Shown here: positions 1 to 11,762 of the stretch, piece after piece
How positions within the stretch are numbered: the first letter of the stretch is position 1
How the letters are laid out: each line of letters starts with the position of its first letter
Origin: Membranipora membranacea
Lineage: Eukaryota; Bryozoa; Gymnolaemata; Cheilostomatida; Membraniporidae
NCBI GenBank assembly: GCA_914767715.1
Contig: OU612074.1
Location: 2,929,501 to 2,993,500 of the forward strand
Direction: 5' to 3'
Length of the DNA: 64,000 nt
Translations under genes and position numbers: made by a program
The notes under the pieces: generated by a model
Database searches by the model: none
What the model saw: the letters and a program-made list of their open reading frames with translations, nothing else
Told to the model about the DNA's origin: nothing

Positions 1-70
1 GTTGCCCACAATTAAGGGCCTCACTTCAGCTGTATATTGTGTCCTGTCTAGCTTTATTATTAAGTCTGTG
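1..70. repeat. Partial copy of the foldback repeat seen in TFIP11 intron 1
   Basis: The first 70 bases match, in reverse complement and with scattered differences, the segment around 49440-49505. Shared landmarks are a GACAGGACAC-like block, a GAAGTGAGGC block and an AATTGTGGG block in the same order. Only one arm is present because the window starts here. This shows a dispersed repeat family; the other arm may lie upstream of the window. Confidence 0.6.
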
Positions 71-1675
71 GTGTCACCATATATTCTGTATCATTCATTG
101 GCTAAAATTGATGTATTCAGCTCTGTATATACAAAATTGTGGATCGACAGTTTCACAGCCTTCACACACTTACTTGTAGCCAAAATAGGTCAGGATCAAT
201 CTGGAATACTTATATTCTTATAAAGACACAATATACAACAGTCACTCAGCACAGTTTGTGTGTGACTCATTCATCGGTATTATGGGTGTTTTATCCAATG
301 GGAACACTGTATAGCTGTCAAACTACATGATAGAATTATATTCCTAGCTAACAAGATACAGAATATTAACATTCTCTACTTGAGCTGACAGGAAGATCTG
401 TGTGACTATTACTGCTGATAGACCTATCATAGAGGTTATACAAATATTACTCACATTCTTTTCTCCATCTCATCACAATATCTACATCATAAAAGAATAA
501 GTTTCTGTGAAGCAGGCATAGAAAGCTAAGTAAATATGACACACATTTGACTAATAACCTATACTGCAAAATGAATCCCAAATTGAGTGAAGTGAAGGGA
601 AGAATAACTCTATCAATACAGAGTATATATATTTGGCTTTTATTTGACAGCGGATGACATTGACCGGTTAAGATAAACATTATGATAAATGTGCACTTCA
701 AGCTAACAGAATATCACCAGCCTCTAACTGATGAGCTAATATGAAACTCTGGGTCTATTATGGCTGATAGTCTCATCATGGTATGTGTATGACATTGTAT
801 GTAATTGTATGTTCTCTGAATTAACCATAGGCTACTATTATACTCACGGATGAATCTTAGAACAAAATCATCTCTAGTGTCTCCCATCACCACTAGAATT
901 AGTGAGTAACCTCCTGCATCAGAAATACATATAACAAGATTTACAAGCGCTAATCTTCTATACTAAGATATATTTTGTGATAATTAGTGTCACATCTTAG
1001 ATGACAGATCTCAATCATTGTAACTCAATGATATAAAATGAATTTAGCAAACCATTATTACTAGATAACTTTTAACAAGACAAAACCTCCTGCAAGTTAT
1101 ATGGAGGTCTGTTAAATAGTAATTGTGATCAGATCAATTACGGATTACAACAATGCGATATAATTTCGGCAAATCCCACTATTTATCTTTTCATTTACAT
1201 ATATTTACTCAAACTATGCATGCATTTTCATTTCACCATATCAACCAAGTGGGAAGTGACTTTGAAAGTGGGTGAGATGAAACGCTACTACCAGCAGTCC
1301 CTGCATAGTTTGAGCACTCAAGCTAACATTTCTTTTGAGATCACCACAAAATGCCCAATTTTTTGTTTAATTCCCTGCCTATGCAATAGAACGGGCTGAT
1401 TTAAAATGACTTTGTCTGCTGAAGTTATGTACTGGGTATATATAATTTATTTTCAGATCAGCCTTATTACTTACCAGTCTAGGCCTACAGTAATCCTTGA
1501 TTTACGTTACAAATATTGATCCTGTTCTGAATGTGCACTACAAACCATTGCTGCCGATGGGTACTGTTAGAAATATGGCAGGTACTGTATGGGACATGTC
1601 TTGCAGCACTCAAGGCCTGTAGAGCACTGTTGTTTGTGCTGTACAGGCCGCATGAGTGCTGAAGGACAAGTCCGA
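71..1675. other. No gene recognised
   Basis: AT-rich sequence with stops in all frames. Only short open frames occur, without protein-like composition. I see no splice-flanked exon, RNA gene or clear repeat here. Confidence 0.5.
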
Positions 1676-1843
1676 TGCAGCACCTGCCAAACGTTTCACA
1701 ACACCAGAGTGTTGGATTGGACTTACTACCTACAATATGTTTTAGTACAAAACATGTTGCTGCACCAACGAATCCTCTACTATGATTCTTTCATAAAACT
1801 GGCTACTGTGCCCATACACAGAACTGGAATTTTTCTGTAATGT
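1676..1843 (+). repeat. Dispersed repeat, copy 1 of 2
   Basis: About 165 bp that recurs in the same orientation near 8121-8283. Both copies share CAGCACCTGCCA-like, GCTGCACCAACGAA, CCTCTACTATGATT and GAACTGGAATTTTTCTGTAA blocks in the same order. A short open frame across copy 1 is not conserved in copy 2, so it is treated as non-coding. The family is not identified. Confidence 0.6.
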
Positions 1844-4800
1844 AGGCTATGTCCTGAGTAGCCTAACCAGGGGCCTGTGATGCGCTGGTGTGGCGAATAT
1901 CTAAGTAGATCTTATGAAGTCACTACACTAGGAACAGGAGTAACACTAATCCTTGGCTAGGTAGTAGATACTATCTACCAACACCATTCTTCAACCCATC
2001 TTAAGCCAAACGCTATTTTTATAATAATAGATAGTGGTACCATCGGCCAGAGAATACAAGACTCAGTCAACTCATGGGTTCTTAATACGCATCACATTCA
2101 CAACTTGTTTAAAGTTATTCTGCTTACTGTTTACAAAAGGACACCATTAAGAATCTTTGATGGTTTGACAACCTATTTTATCAAGAAAATAATGAAATGT
2201 GATCCCAAAACTGTACAGACAAACTCAACTATGATTTATTTAGTTAGTGTTCTATCTATTTGCTTTCAATTCATCTTTGTTAAATTCTGTTTGAATATCA
2301 TTCTTGTATGGTCAAGAACAATGGTACTCACGCCTTTGGTATTAGAAGTCCCTAACTTGGGTATGTTTTTGAACAAGTAGTAACAGAATCTGAGCTCTTG
2401 TCAAATTTTTTAATTTTACCCACAGTTTGGGATTGATTAAGTGGGGTGACTCAAAATGGGTATTTGGAAATCCCCTGAAAACGAAGTAAGTTATTGAGAG
2501 GACGGGCTCATTCGTAACCTGCCATAGATTTGTAGGGTAAAAAAATCAAGGTCTTCTTCTAGAGTTCAAGGATGGACGGAACCAATCACAGTCCAAGGTT
2601 TTTTACTGACCAATGAAAAGGGAGTGTTCTAAACCACCTGATTGGTCTACTATGTGAATGAATGAGAGTTGCTTACCTTTCTTGTTAGGATGGGATAACT
2701 CAGGCTTCCTGCCTCAGTGTTAATTTTAAACCAGGGATTTATGTCCCAAATCCCTGTTTATTCCAAGGAGTAAAACTAGTTGGTTAAACAAGGGAGACTT
2801 CTTCCTGGTTAAACCCATCAAAAGGGTTTTTCCAATCTTTTAGGAAGGCAGAAAGACCTTTATCTTTATCAGCATTGATGAGTCGGATCTGTGATCCTGT
2901 TATATCTGGATATTGACATTTTAATTAAGGTTTCATTACCAGAGGAATGTCGGACCCTCATGATTGATTTAAAAGTAGATTGTGTTAATAAAAGACAATG
3001 AGCAATTAATTTCCCTGGTATGTTAATAATGTTTCCTTTTAATGCTGTGCATCACTAATAAGTATCATATATAATGTAATGTTCCCGTAACTATCGTCAG
3101 TTGTGATATTGGGATCGAGAATAAAAGTAGCAATTCTATCAGCTCACTCTTTCCTTATTAACATCTCACACTATCCAACTCATAAGAATTCTCCCAATAT
3201 AACTCACCATCGAGACATAACACTAAATCATTACACGCAGCATAAATACAGGACATTATCAGACACAAAGATGTAACTATAACACCAAACAAAAGACATC
3301 TTCTCAGTTACATCAATCCTACATGTAGTCATATCCAGTGGAGGGTCAGTAGTAATATGAATTTTGTCAACTTTAGAAATATAACAGAGGTTTCTGGGAT
3401 GGTGTACAGTAGTCAGTAATAAGTAATTGCCAACTTGGTGGAACAATTTACTACTAGCTTCAAATCGCGGGGCAACCGTTAATGCTAACTGGGCTGGATG
3501 ACGTTTCAATGGTCAGCCGGTGGGTTATTAGTTGGAAGAAAACAAATAAAAATTCATGACAAGTAACTATATACATATACATAATATACCATAGCCGCAC
3601 CCGCCACCACCCACAAACCACCCACGGCAAATACAGGGCGAGATGACAACTTCCAAGAGTACCCAGCAGGCCATCGATATCTGGTGAGCTTTGATTCAAG
3701 AAATTTGGTGTTATAACATCTAATAGCATTATTTACAGGAAGTAAAAATGTATCAAGATGGAAGGAGTGTTTCCTGACATCAGTGCTGATGTGACACCGA
3801 GTGGCTTCATGTTCGGCGTTGTGCTCTGAGTGGTATGGTGTTTCTATCAACTGCGGCGTCAACCTGTAATGGTTCTATGAAAAAGACATCTATCGATATT
3901 GGCCTTCTTGTTTCCAAATCAGGCCAATCATAAGGTCAGATATGTGATCGAATTTCTGTTTGTTAAAACACCAGCGAAATTCTTTTCGGTTAATAATCAC
4001 TACTATCCAAATTGTACCACTGATTATAAACACCAAGATATCATTGCGATGTTTTATATGAGGGTTTTAAATAAATCTCACCAAAGTCTAACTGAATGTA
4101 CTGTACTGTCTGACAAACAACAGTCTCACAGAATCACACTTTGTAATTTGGGAGAATAATTCCCATAAAACATTTAGGAACTTAAGACAAAGCAGATCAG
4201 TCAGTATTGGGATTCATTTGTAAGTCCTTGCCCAGAAACAATCGTCAGTAAACGGATGGTACATCCACACAGTCTGAATTATCAAACATTGCAGTATGAT
4301 ACAGAAGTCAATACTCATAGTGATCATACAGACCTTGATCACACTGATCACGTGATATACTATTGCATGTATATCCCTGATCGATAGAGAGTGAATTAAA
4401 CTCACTAAGTAAGAGTGCAATCACAAGGAATTTGGTGTGACGACCCGTGTTTGATTTTATTAATTAGCGGTGAGTACATGCAGGCTTTGTTTCTTGCAAA
4501 AAAAAGAGAGGAGCCTAAATTTTCATAAACCTCTGTTTACAAAAAGTCACCTCCCCGGCAGGAAGGCTCTACAAGAGCCCCTCCTACGCCCACTCTGCCT
4601 AGTCCTAGCACCTCAAAACTCAATAATACAGCACTGGGCTGGTTGATCATCCTCTAACCAAACCAGTTGAGATGAATTGATCAGCTTTCAACATGTCATT
4701 GCTGTCAATCTACAAGACAAATTTTTACTTGTAATGTTGTGCCACTTTATTCAAAAAAAATAAAGCAGAGCAAAATTAATAGAAGGCAGTTTGAAACAGT

Positions 4801-6300
4801 GAAATGATTTTTGTAGAGATTGAGTATGTTATATTATTCGGTTTACAGTGATAAGTGCAAACCAGACTAAGATATCTAACTCGTAGTGCCATGATTGCAT
4901 TGAAAAATACAGTCAATGACGCAATTAAACATAATACGATGCGATGACCGGTAAGCCTAATAAAAATAAAAAGTTTTATGTAAGATGTATGAAAATTCTC
5001 ACACCGATTCTTGAGGATCTTGGACCTTGATCATACGTATCTGCTCTTGGAAACTTAGACATGCTTGTTTTTTCCACAGGGTGAATCTGAGTAGCATCCT
5101 GAATGTAATTTTCTGATGTTCTGTATTCTTGATGTATTAGTGTCGTCCTAGCCTAGGGTCTATCAGCTTCTATGGGTGATAATGTAATAAAAATAATGTA
5201 TTATTGTAACATTTAATTGTTACTACTTCAAGCAAAGAATTCCATTCATGGCTGCAATATCAAAGCATCCGACTTCAGAAGACTAGTCAATACCAAATCC
5301 ATAATTATTGTTGATATGATGATAACACCAAAAGGGATAGAAAACACACCGAACCCAGAGTTCATTACCTATACTCTACTAAAAGAATAGAAAAAAAGCG
5401 TTGCAGTAGTCTTAGCATCAATATAAACTCGTGTGGCCTAGTGCTTAGATTCAACACTGCTGATCATGTTGACACGGCTTTAATTGAAGGTGGGGGAGTT
5501 TTTTGACTGACTAGTCGTACAATGCACTAGTTATTAGTAGTACAACTAATGTTACATGGCTAGGCCTGAGTGAGCTGGAATTAACAAAGCTAAAACTCGA
5601 CAGAGAGGGCAATAAAACCCGTCGGTGCGGCCCGGCGCGGGGTCAGTTCCAGATCCAGCCCTAGTAGTAACAGGCTCGGTAGATAAATGTATTGTTTTTC
5701 ACTACACCGTTTAAAGCTGCCGAGCTACTGAATTTGAACATCTCAACAAAAATTAATTTGATGATCATCATTATTTTCAAGGAAATGAGTCAGAAAGGAA
5801 TGAAATAAAAAAAGATCTTATTGGTTCTTTGGGTGAGTTAATACTATTATGTTATTTATCGTGTTCATCACATGGCCTGGTGCATATTATAGTGAAAATT
5901 CTTTTGAGCTGTTCTCATTAAGTGGCTTGTCAGCTCTTCAGCAGTGTACCATAAGTAATACTTGCCGACTCCGTTACGAAACCTCAACACTATGAAGTAT
6001 TGAATACAAATATGCCTGGATGAGAGTCCCCAGACCTATGACTTGGCCATTCCTACCTATGAGTGTTGACAGGAGAGTGTCCAACTTTGATTCTATGTCT
6101 ACAAGAATTAAAACATGACAGGAACAAAAAAAATAAGATTGATGTATTCCACTGGATTGGTTCAAGATGGGTTATCTGTGACCAGAATATTATGTATTTG
6201 AGGTGCCGGCTATATTGTTCAAAAAATGTGTATCTCAGACAGGCAGAGCCAGATAACCTTACAAGATAATTGGAGTTGCTTTCACCGAATTGAATTGCAT
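1844..6300. other. Long intergenic stretch, no gene recognised
   Basis: Overlapping short open frames on the minus strand at 3231-3862 are not mutually consistent, lack splice sites that would join them and resemble no family I know. A GC-rich patch at about 5606-5655 stands out from the AT-rich surroundings. Nothing else supports a feature. Confidence 0.45.
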
Positions 6301-6324
6301 TCATTGAGGATTGGTAGAAATCAG

Positions 6325-6485
6325 ACACTGGGGAGGTGTTCAACCAAGGGTGCTGGGGGCTGGGCCAATCAACTTAAAAAGTGCCCCCAGTGGGACTCGT
6401 TCCCCAAGTGGGACTGGAACCCACAACACCTGCGGCATCAACCACCTGGCAGTGAAAAGCAAGCACGCTTACCAATTGCATAATT
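6325..6485 (-). repeat. Possible tRNA-derived SINE fragment
   Basis: On the reverse strand this segment contains a TGGTAAGCGTG A-box-like block followed about 55 bases later by GGGTTCCAGTCCC, a good RNA polymerase III B-box match. It is locally GC-richer than its flanks. No cloverleaf could be completed by eye and no poly(A) tail is seen, so this is a tentative SINE or tRNA pseudogene remnant. Confidence 0.35.
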
Positions 6486-6930
6486 TGAGGACCTAGTCTA
6501 CTCGGCTTCCCTTCTTTTCCGATGAACAATCATCTCAAACATTCTGAACATGTGATTAATTGTATTAATTCTTAATATTGTATGTGCAGTGAATCAATGC
6601 TGAGGGGTTTGAGTGTTTTCCAGCTGGAGAAGATAGACTGTGTCGCGAGCTGTAAGGGAAACTGATATGGTGCCTTAATGGTATGACATAATGACATACG
6701 AGATACAATTTGAAATATTGTGTTGAAATGAAAGTGAAAGCGCTCCATGTGCATATGGATGTGCTTTCACTTTACCTTTAAATCTACACTTGACCTATAT
6801 TTTGCATCTGTGTAATCGTGCACGCACCGAGCAGCCTACTTACCAAAATTTTGGAATAATTCTTGTTATCTCCCTCAGTTGATGCTTCCAGCCTCGGCCT
6901 GATGCACCCTTTTAAATTTTGTGTTCTTAA

Positions 6931-7511
6931 GGTATGGCCACACGAGGCTGTTTTCTCACGATTCGTATAAATTATTCACGAATAATTTCGTACGAATAGG
7001 GATTTCCACGATTTCGAATCCGAGTCGTTTAAATTTTCACGAAATGTTATCTGATTGGCTGTCAGATTTGATTGATTTCCTGTCTCGTTTTGATTGATAA
7101 GTCAAGGCCATATCTATGTAAACAACTTTGGTTAAACAGATGGAATGGTTGATCAATATGTGGAGCTTCTCATTGATTTGGACATGGAGCAAGAGGGAGA
7201 AGGGATACAATGACTAATGGGGTATCAAATTGAATAAATATGAGGAGATAGTTGAGCCTAAGCATATCCAGAAGCTGAATCACTGGACTGGTTGGTATAA
7301 TAAACAAGAAGAAACAGCTTCTCCTTGGTTCAATTTTTTATTTATCACTGTAGGCCTATGGTTAGATTGGCTGAAGAGGATTACAGTAGGATTACACCCA
7401 TAAATCATTAGTACGAATTTGGGAAATGACAATCATGTGTGGCAGGCTAATATTCGTACAAAATTTAATTTGCAAGAATTAGTGGAAATTTGCACGATCA
7501 TGTGGCCTCTG
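6931..7511. mobile_element. MITE-like element with GGTATGGCCACACGA end
   Basis: The left end begins GGTATGGCCACACGA and the right end is a diverged inverse complement containing CACGATCATGTGGCC. Sub-terminal blocks rich in TTCGTA and CACGAA motifs also occur in inverted order. The element is about 580 bp with no coding capacity, typical of a non-autonomous DNA transposon. Ends are approximate and no target-site duplication was assigned. Confidence 0.55.
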
Positions 7512-8120
7512 CTTTACCCCCATCCCTATTTATTTTACTGAAGATTAAAGACTTGGTCAGTAAGAGAAGATTTCCCATTTTTGAGGTAAAATTGAAAAGA
7601 AGATCACCTTAAGTTACAATTATACTTTCAATCAATGCTGGTTCAGTTCTTCAGATTTAGGTTGGGTTTTATGTCCAGTCAATCGGTTGTTTTTATGAAT
7701 TAAATCTGAATAATATGACAGTTTTAAAATTGAAAGATTGCTCCTACTTTTCCCCGTCCGAAGAAATTGGTGACAGCTTTGTGTGCAGGCATGGTGGGTT
7801 GGACATACCCTCCCCACCATCCCATAGTGCAGGGAGCCCCATGATCAAAGAGTAAAAGAGGAGTTGTGATCCATATATATATATAAATTTGAATTGTTAA
7901 AATTTTTAAACTGCTAACCTGTGTTGCATTGCACATGCTAATTCATTTTTGATAATTATGGATTATGAATAATTATTACAATATTATACACACATATTTT
8001 GTGACAGCAATACCAACAGCTAGTAATGTCAATGTTGCTAGTAATGTCGATACAATTTATTTGGCACAAATATATCGATATCAACCATTATTGAGAGTGC
8101 TGTAACACATGTACCATATA
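7512..8120. other. No gene recognised
   Basis: AT-rich, with a short TA-repeat near 7874-7885. No coding, RNA or repeat structure that I can support. Confidence 0.45.
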
Positions 8121-8283
8121 GCACCTGCCACACGCCGATTGCAACACCCAAGTGTTTGACTTGACTTAGTACCTAACATAATATGTCTGAGTAAGCAATA
8201 TTGGCTGCACCAACGAACCCTCTACTATGATTGTTCCATAAACTGGATACTGCCCATACGGAACTGGAATTTTTCTGTAATGT
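8121..8283 (+). repeat. Dispersed repeat, copy 2 of 2
   Basis: Direct-orientation diverged copy of the repeat near 1676-1843, sharing several 12-20 base blocks in the same order, ending with GAACTGGAATTTTTCTGTAA. It lacks an open frame matching the first copy. Confidence 0.6.
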
Positions 8284-8364
8284 GTGAGACCGACAGGTTT
8301 ATATAAGCAAAGACTTTCTCTCCCAAACTCCCTGATATGAGGAAAATCTAGCAATAATCGCCTA

Positions 8365-8864
8365 TAGACAGTTTTTTGAGGTCTTATTTATGCCTCAATT
8401 CGGAGTTGTCCTCTCCCCAGTTTGGTAACCCAGGCCGCACAGGAAAAACATGCTGAAAGAGGGTTATATTGAAAACCGCTAATGTTAGGATAAAAATGAT
8501 TTTGATTCAGAGTCTGCACCATTAATTGTGAGACAGGGTTTCCAAATCATTGGAGGCTTGAATGTTGATAACTCTTAATTTTGGTGACGAAACTCATGAA
8601 AGATTCTGCCAAATTGTCCGCAAAACAGGCGGAAAATGGTATAATTGACTATCCAAATACTAAAATTATTTCCCAAATTATGTCCATATGAGTTTTCAAT
8701 GTTGCAGATTCTAAATCAAAAAAAAATTTTTTCCTATTATAAGCGGTTTTCAAGATAACCATCTTTTCAGCACGTTTTTCCTATGCGGCGTGTGTTAAAA
8801 GTATCAAACTGAAGAGAGGACAACTCCGAATTGAGGCCTAAATCAGAGCTCAGAAAACTGTCTT
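8365..8864. mobile_element. Foldback element with about 115-bp inverted arms
   Basis: The left arm (about 8365-8482) and right arm (about 8740-8864) are inverse complements with mismatches. Matching blocks include AGACAGTTTT/AAAACTGTCT, GAGGACAACTCCGAATTGAG, the GCACAGGAAAAACATGCTGAAA region and AAACCGCT/AGCGGTTT. The spacer of about 260 bp has no coding content. This is a foldback or long-TIR MITE; no target duplication was assigned. Confidence 0.65.
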
Positions 8865-10755
8865 TTGATGAGGTCACCTCTTAACAGGAAAGGACAATCA
8901 TCACATGAAAATGGTCCAACAATCAAAGAGCTGCATAAATGTCTGCATTGGAATAACTGTGATATCGGTATCATGAACCAGAGGTTTTATTCAATTAAGA
9001 GATATTAAAATATACACCACCTTCGGATTGCTCCTTATAAGGTTATTGTGGTGCATGTTCAGCAGAAAACAATCCTGCCAAGCCCCTGAAACCAATTTCA
9101 TAACGTCAAATTACGTTTACAAATGCATCTACTGGCTTTTCTATCAGCACCTCATTGACTAGGACAGCCTATATTTTTAAAGCTATTCACACGAGCAACA
9201 AGAAAAATATCTTGCTATTTTTAAGAATTGCTTTATGATTTTCTGTAGAATTGCATTACAAGTAACTTGTTTAAATTAATAAAATAAACTAGATGTATGA
9301 CTAATTATTTTAAAATCATTGCGATCATAAAAAGTGAACATAAAACCTTGCATTCATCTGATCAATAGATGTCAAATTTCATTTGAGTAATGTCACCGAA
9401 GGTGAAGATAACTGAATCAGATTATTTCATAAAAACAATTTAGCGATGTTCACACTCATTGGCTGATTTTATCTGTGTGTACGGCTAAAAGTATTATGTA
9501 ACAACAGTCAGGCGTATACACAAGTATTATGGTTTTCATATAAGGGAAATGGTGCAATAAATTGCCAAAAATGTATTCAAGGATATAATATTAGGTGTGG
9601 ATTTCCTTCATTTCACATGTCAGTGCATCCTGTGTTAAATGTTATGTTCTACTTAACGCTGTCGGTTTATTCTGTCTGCTACTATATGTCAGTCTGCTAT
9701 GATGGTTTTTTTTATAGTTATACGCTGAGTGAGATAATAACATCTGCCAAAAAAAATATGAAAATGACTCATCCGATCACAACTTTGTAGTAGTCATCAA
9801 AAAGGAACCAGGAACTTGTAGTTATTACATGGACAACTTGAGAACCTTGTTTTGGTGCTAATTGCCAAATAACCGGAGTGTATGTCCCAACTTTCTTTAG
9901 ATTTATTCATCCATGCAGTGAAAGAGTAACTAATATAACTCATGAATAATTCGCAGTCTCATGTCATTACTGTGGATAATTTCTAGTCTATCGTACACTG
10001 CAGTCTTATCTGTACAGTTGCTTATCATGTCAGTTTTGTGAAGCTGCACCTTGAGGATAATATTCTACATAAAGGAGTGAGCTACGGACAACTCCAAATC
10101 TTGGAACTCTAAAGGTAGGCTCCAGTCTCTCAGATTTATAAACTAGACCAAATATGACCATTTATAGAGATAGATGGTGTTACAATTACAATGTAGGATC
10201 AAATCATGAGGGCAGACATTTGAGATGTGATGTAATTTTGGATATAAAGCTCGCAGGGTATGACAGGAGGTAATGTTAAGGGCAGTGGAATGTTTTGCTG
10301 ACCATCGATCAGCCTGTAAGGTGGAGGAAGTAGATTTTTGTCCGTAGGGAAAGCCCAGGCGGCTGCGCTACAGTGACCGAGTGTATTGGCTTGGAATTCT
10401 GGGTAGTCCAATTATACACAAGCTAATTATCACCACACCACACATACCCTACATAAGTCTTACAACTATTAAGTGAATGCCGTGAACGCATAGTTAACCT
10501 CGGATATACATCTCAAATCTAAGATGAGAAGGGACACTAGCTAGTCAAATCGAATGCTAGACATGTCAGAACTAAAATTCTGTGCCAAAATCTAGGAGGT
10601 TGAGGTTATGAGGAAAAGAACTTTGTGGAAATGAGTCAACAATTTTCGCAGAATTGACCTTTGCATGCAAAAGGCCAAGAACAATGGTTTAGTTGAACAC
10701 TAATTCTACAGTGACATTTTGTCATTTTCTATCATATAGTATTTTGCTTTTACAG
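8865..10755. other. Intergenic region upstream of the receptor gene
   Basis: No exon, RNA or repeat recognised. The sequence CTTTTACAG ending at 10755 looks like a 3' splice site, so a 5' UTR intron of the receptor gene may end here, with the upstream non-coding exon not located. Confidence 0.35.
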
Positions 10756-10802
10756 CTTAAAAAAGCTCAGGCTTCTGATCAAGAAGACGATCATAACAAA
10801 TA

Positions 10803-11762
10803 ATGGATACTCTAAACAACATGACGGATATGACAGACACATATCAACTTAGGTTTTGTCACAATCGAACAGACATAGACATCTGTATCGACACAGACAC
10901 TGAATGGCTAATCATAGCTTTAAATTTGCTAAATGCCGTAGTGAACGTTATTCACATGGTGTTGATTAGACGACTACTGCCGCAGCTAAGAGGCGGAGTC
11001 TTCTATCAGGTTCTAATGTATACGAGCGTAGCGGATATTCTTAACGCTCTTGCCTTCATCCTACAAATAAACTGTAAGGTGCGTAAAGCTACCGCACATA
11101 GCCAGGCCGGATCACTGATTTTGTCAGTACTGACTCAATCTACTCTATACTACAAGTACAGCATCCTACTCTTCTCAGCTATAGATCGCTGGCTCTCAAT
11201 GCACAAACCGTTCACATACAAATCACATATATTCGTCTCAAGATTCACGCTATGGATCTGCCTGACATTCCTGGCCGTGACCGGGATAGCTCTCATTAAA
11301 GACCTAGGTTTTATGGAGGATATATGCATGGATAGCGTATTTGGCATAAACAATTGCTCTGACGGCATAGCAGTATTCCTGTGTGCAGGAGGAGCATCTC
11401 TTCACTTCGGTCTGGTAATCCTATTCATGGCTCTTATAGCCTGGGAACTTAAGGCTATGAAAGAGCGAGTTCTTCGCATGAAGCAGCGGGCTTCACTAGT
11501 TACGCTCCGCTGCAAACACATGCGGCGCGCTGCCAACTATGTCATAATCACTGCAGCGCTGTACATTCTATGCTTCCTCCCTTATTTACTATATATAGTG
11601 CTAGATGTCGCAGGACAGAACGATATCATTGACAAGTATAAAATTAGAGAGATCGGTGGAAGTTTGAATAGCTGCTATGGTCTACTGAATGTGATAGCGC
11701 TTGGGATAACTCATCGAATCTACCGGAGAAAGATCACGAAACTATTGAAATGCTGTGAATAA
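10803..11762 (+). CDS. Rhodopsin-like (class A) seven-transmembrane receptor, single coding exon
   Basis: A 319-residue protein with seven hydrophobic segments at about residues 35-56, 67-89, 104-127, 147-166, 188-213, 245-269 and 287-303. Class A landmarks are visible: SVAD with Asp78 in helix 2, Asp-Arg-Trp 128-130 in place of DRY after helix 3, followed by a Pro six residues on, and Cys-Phe-Leu-Pro 257-260 in helix 6. Sequons at Asn6 and Asn21 fit an extracellular N-terminus. Cys91, Cys175 and Cys185 are candidates for the extracellular disulfide. The tail is short and ends Cys-Cys-Glu, a possible palmitoylation site. Helix 7 lacks NPxxY (Asn296 is followed by Val-Ile-Ala). The ATG lies 47 bases after a CTTTTACAG acceptor-like sequence, so a 5' UTR intron is likely. 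The ligand cannot be inferred; no close family is recognised. Confidence 0.85.
   Translation: MDTLNNMTDMTDTYQLRFCHNRTDIDICIDTDTEWLIIALNLLNAVVNVIHMVLIRRLLPQLRGGVFYQVLMYTSVADILNALAFILQINCKVRKATAHSQAGSLILSVLTQSTLYYKYSILLFSAIDRWLSMHKPFTYKSHIFVSRFTLWICLTFLAVTGIALIKDLGFMEDICMDSVFGINNCSDGIAVFLCAGGASLHFGLVILFMALIAWELKAMKERVLRMKQRASLVTLRCKHMRRAANYVIITAALYILCFLPYLLYIVLDVAGQNDIIDKYKIREIGGSLNSCYGLLNVIALGITHRIYRRKITKLLKCCE

Noticed and set aside
3231-3862. Three overlapping minus-strand open frames of 89-102 codons
   Set aside because: Different frames, no splice sites linking them, no family resemblance; consistent with chance.
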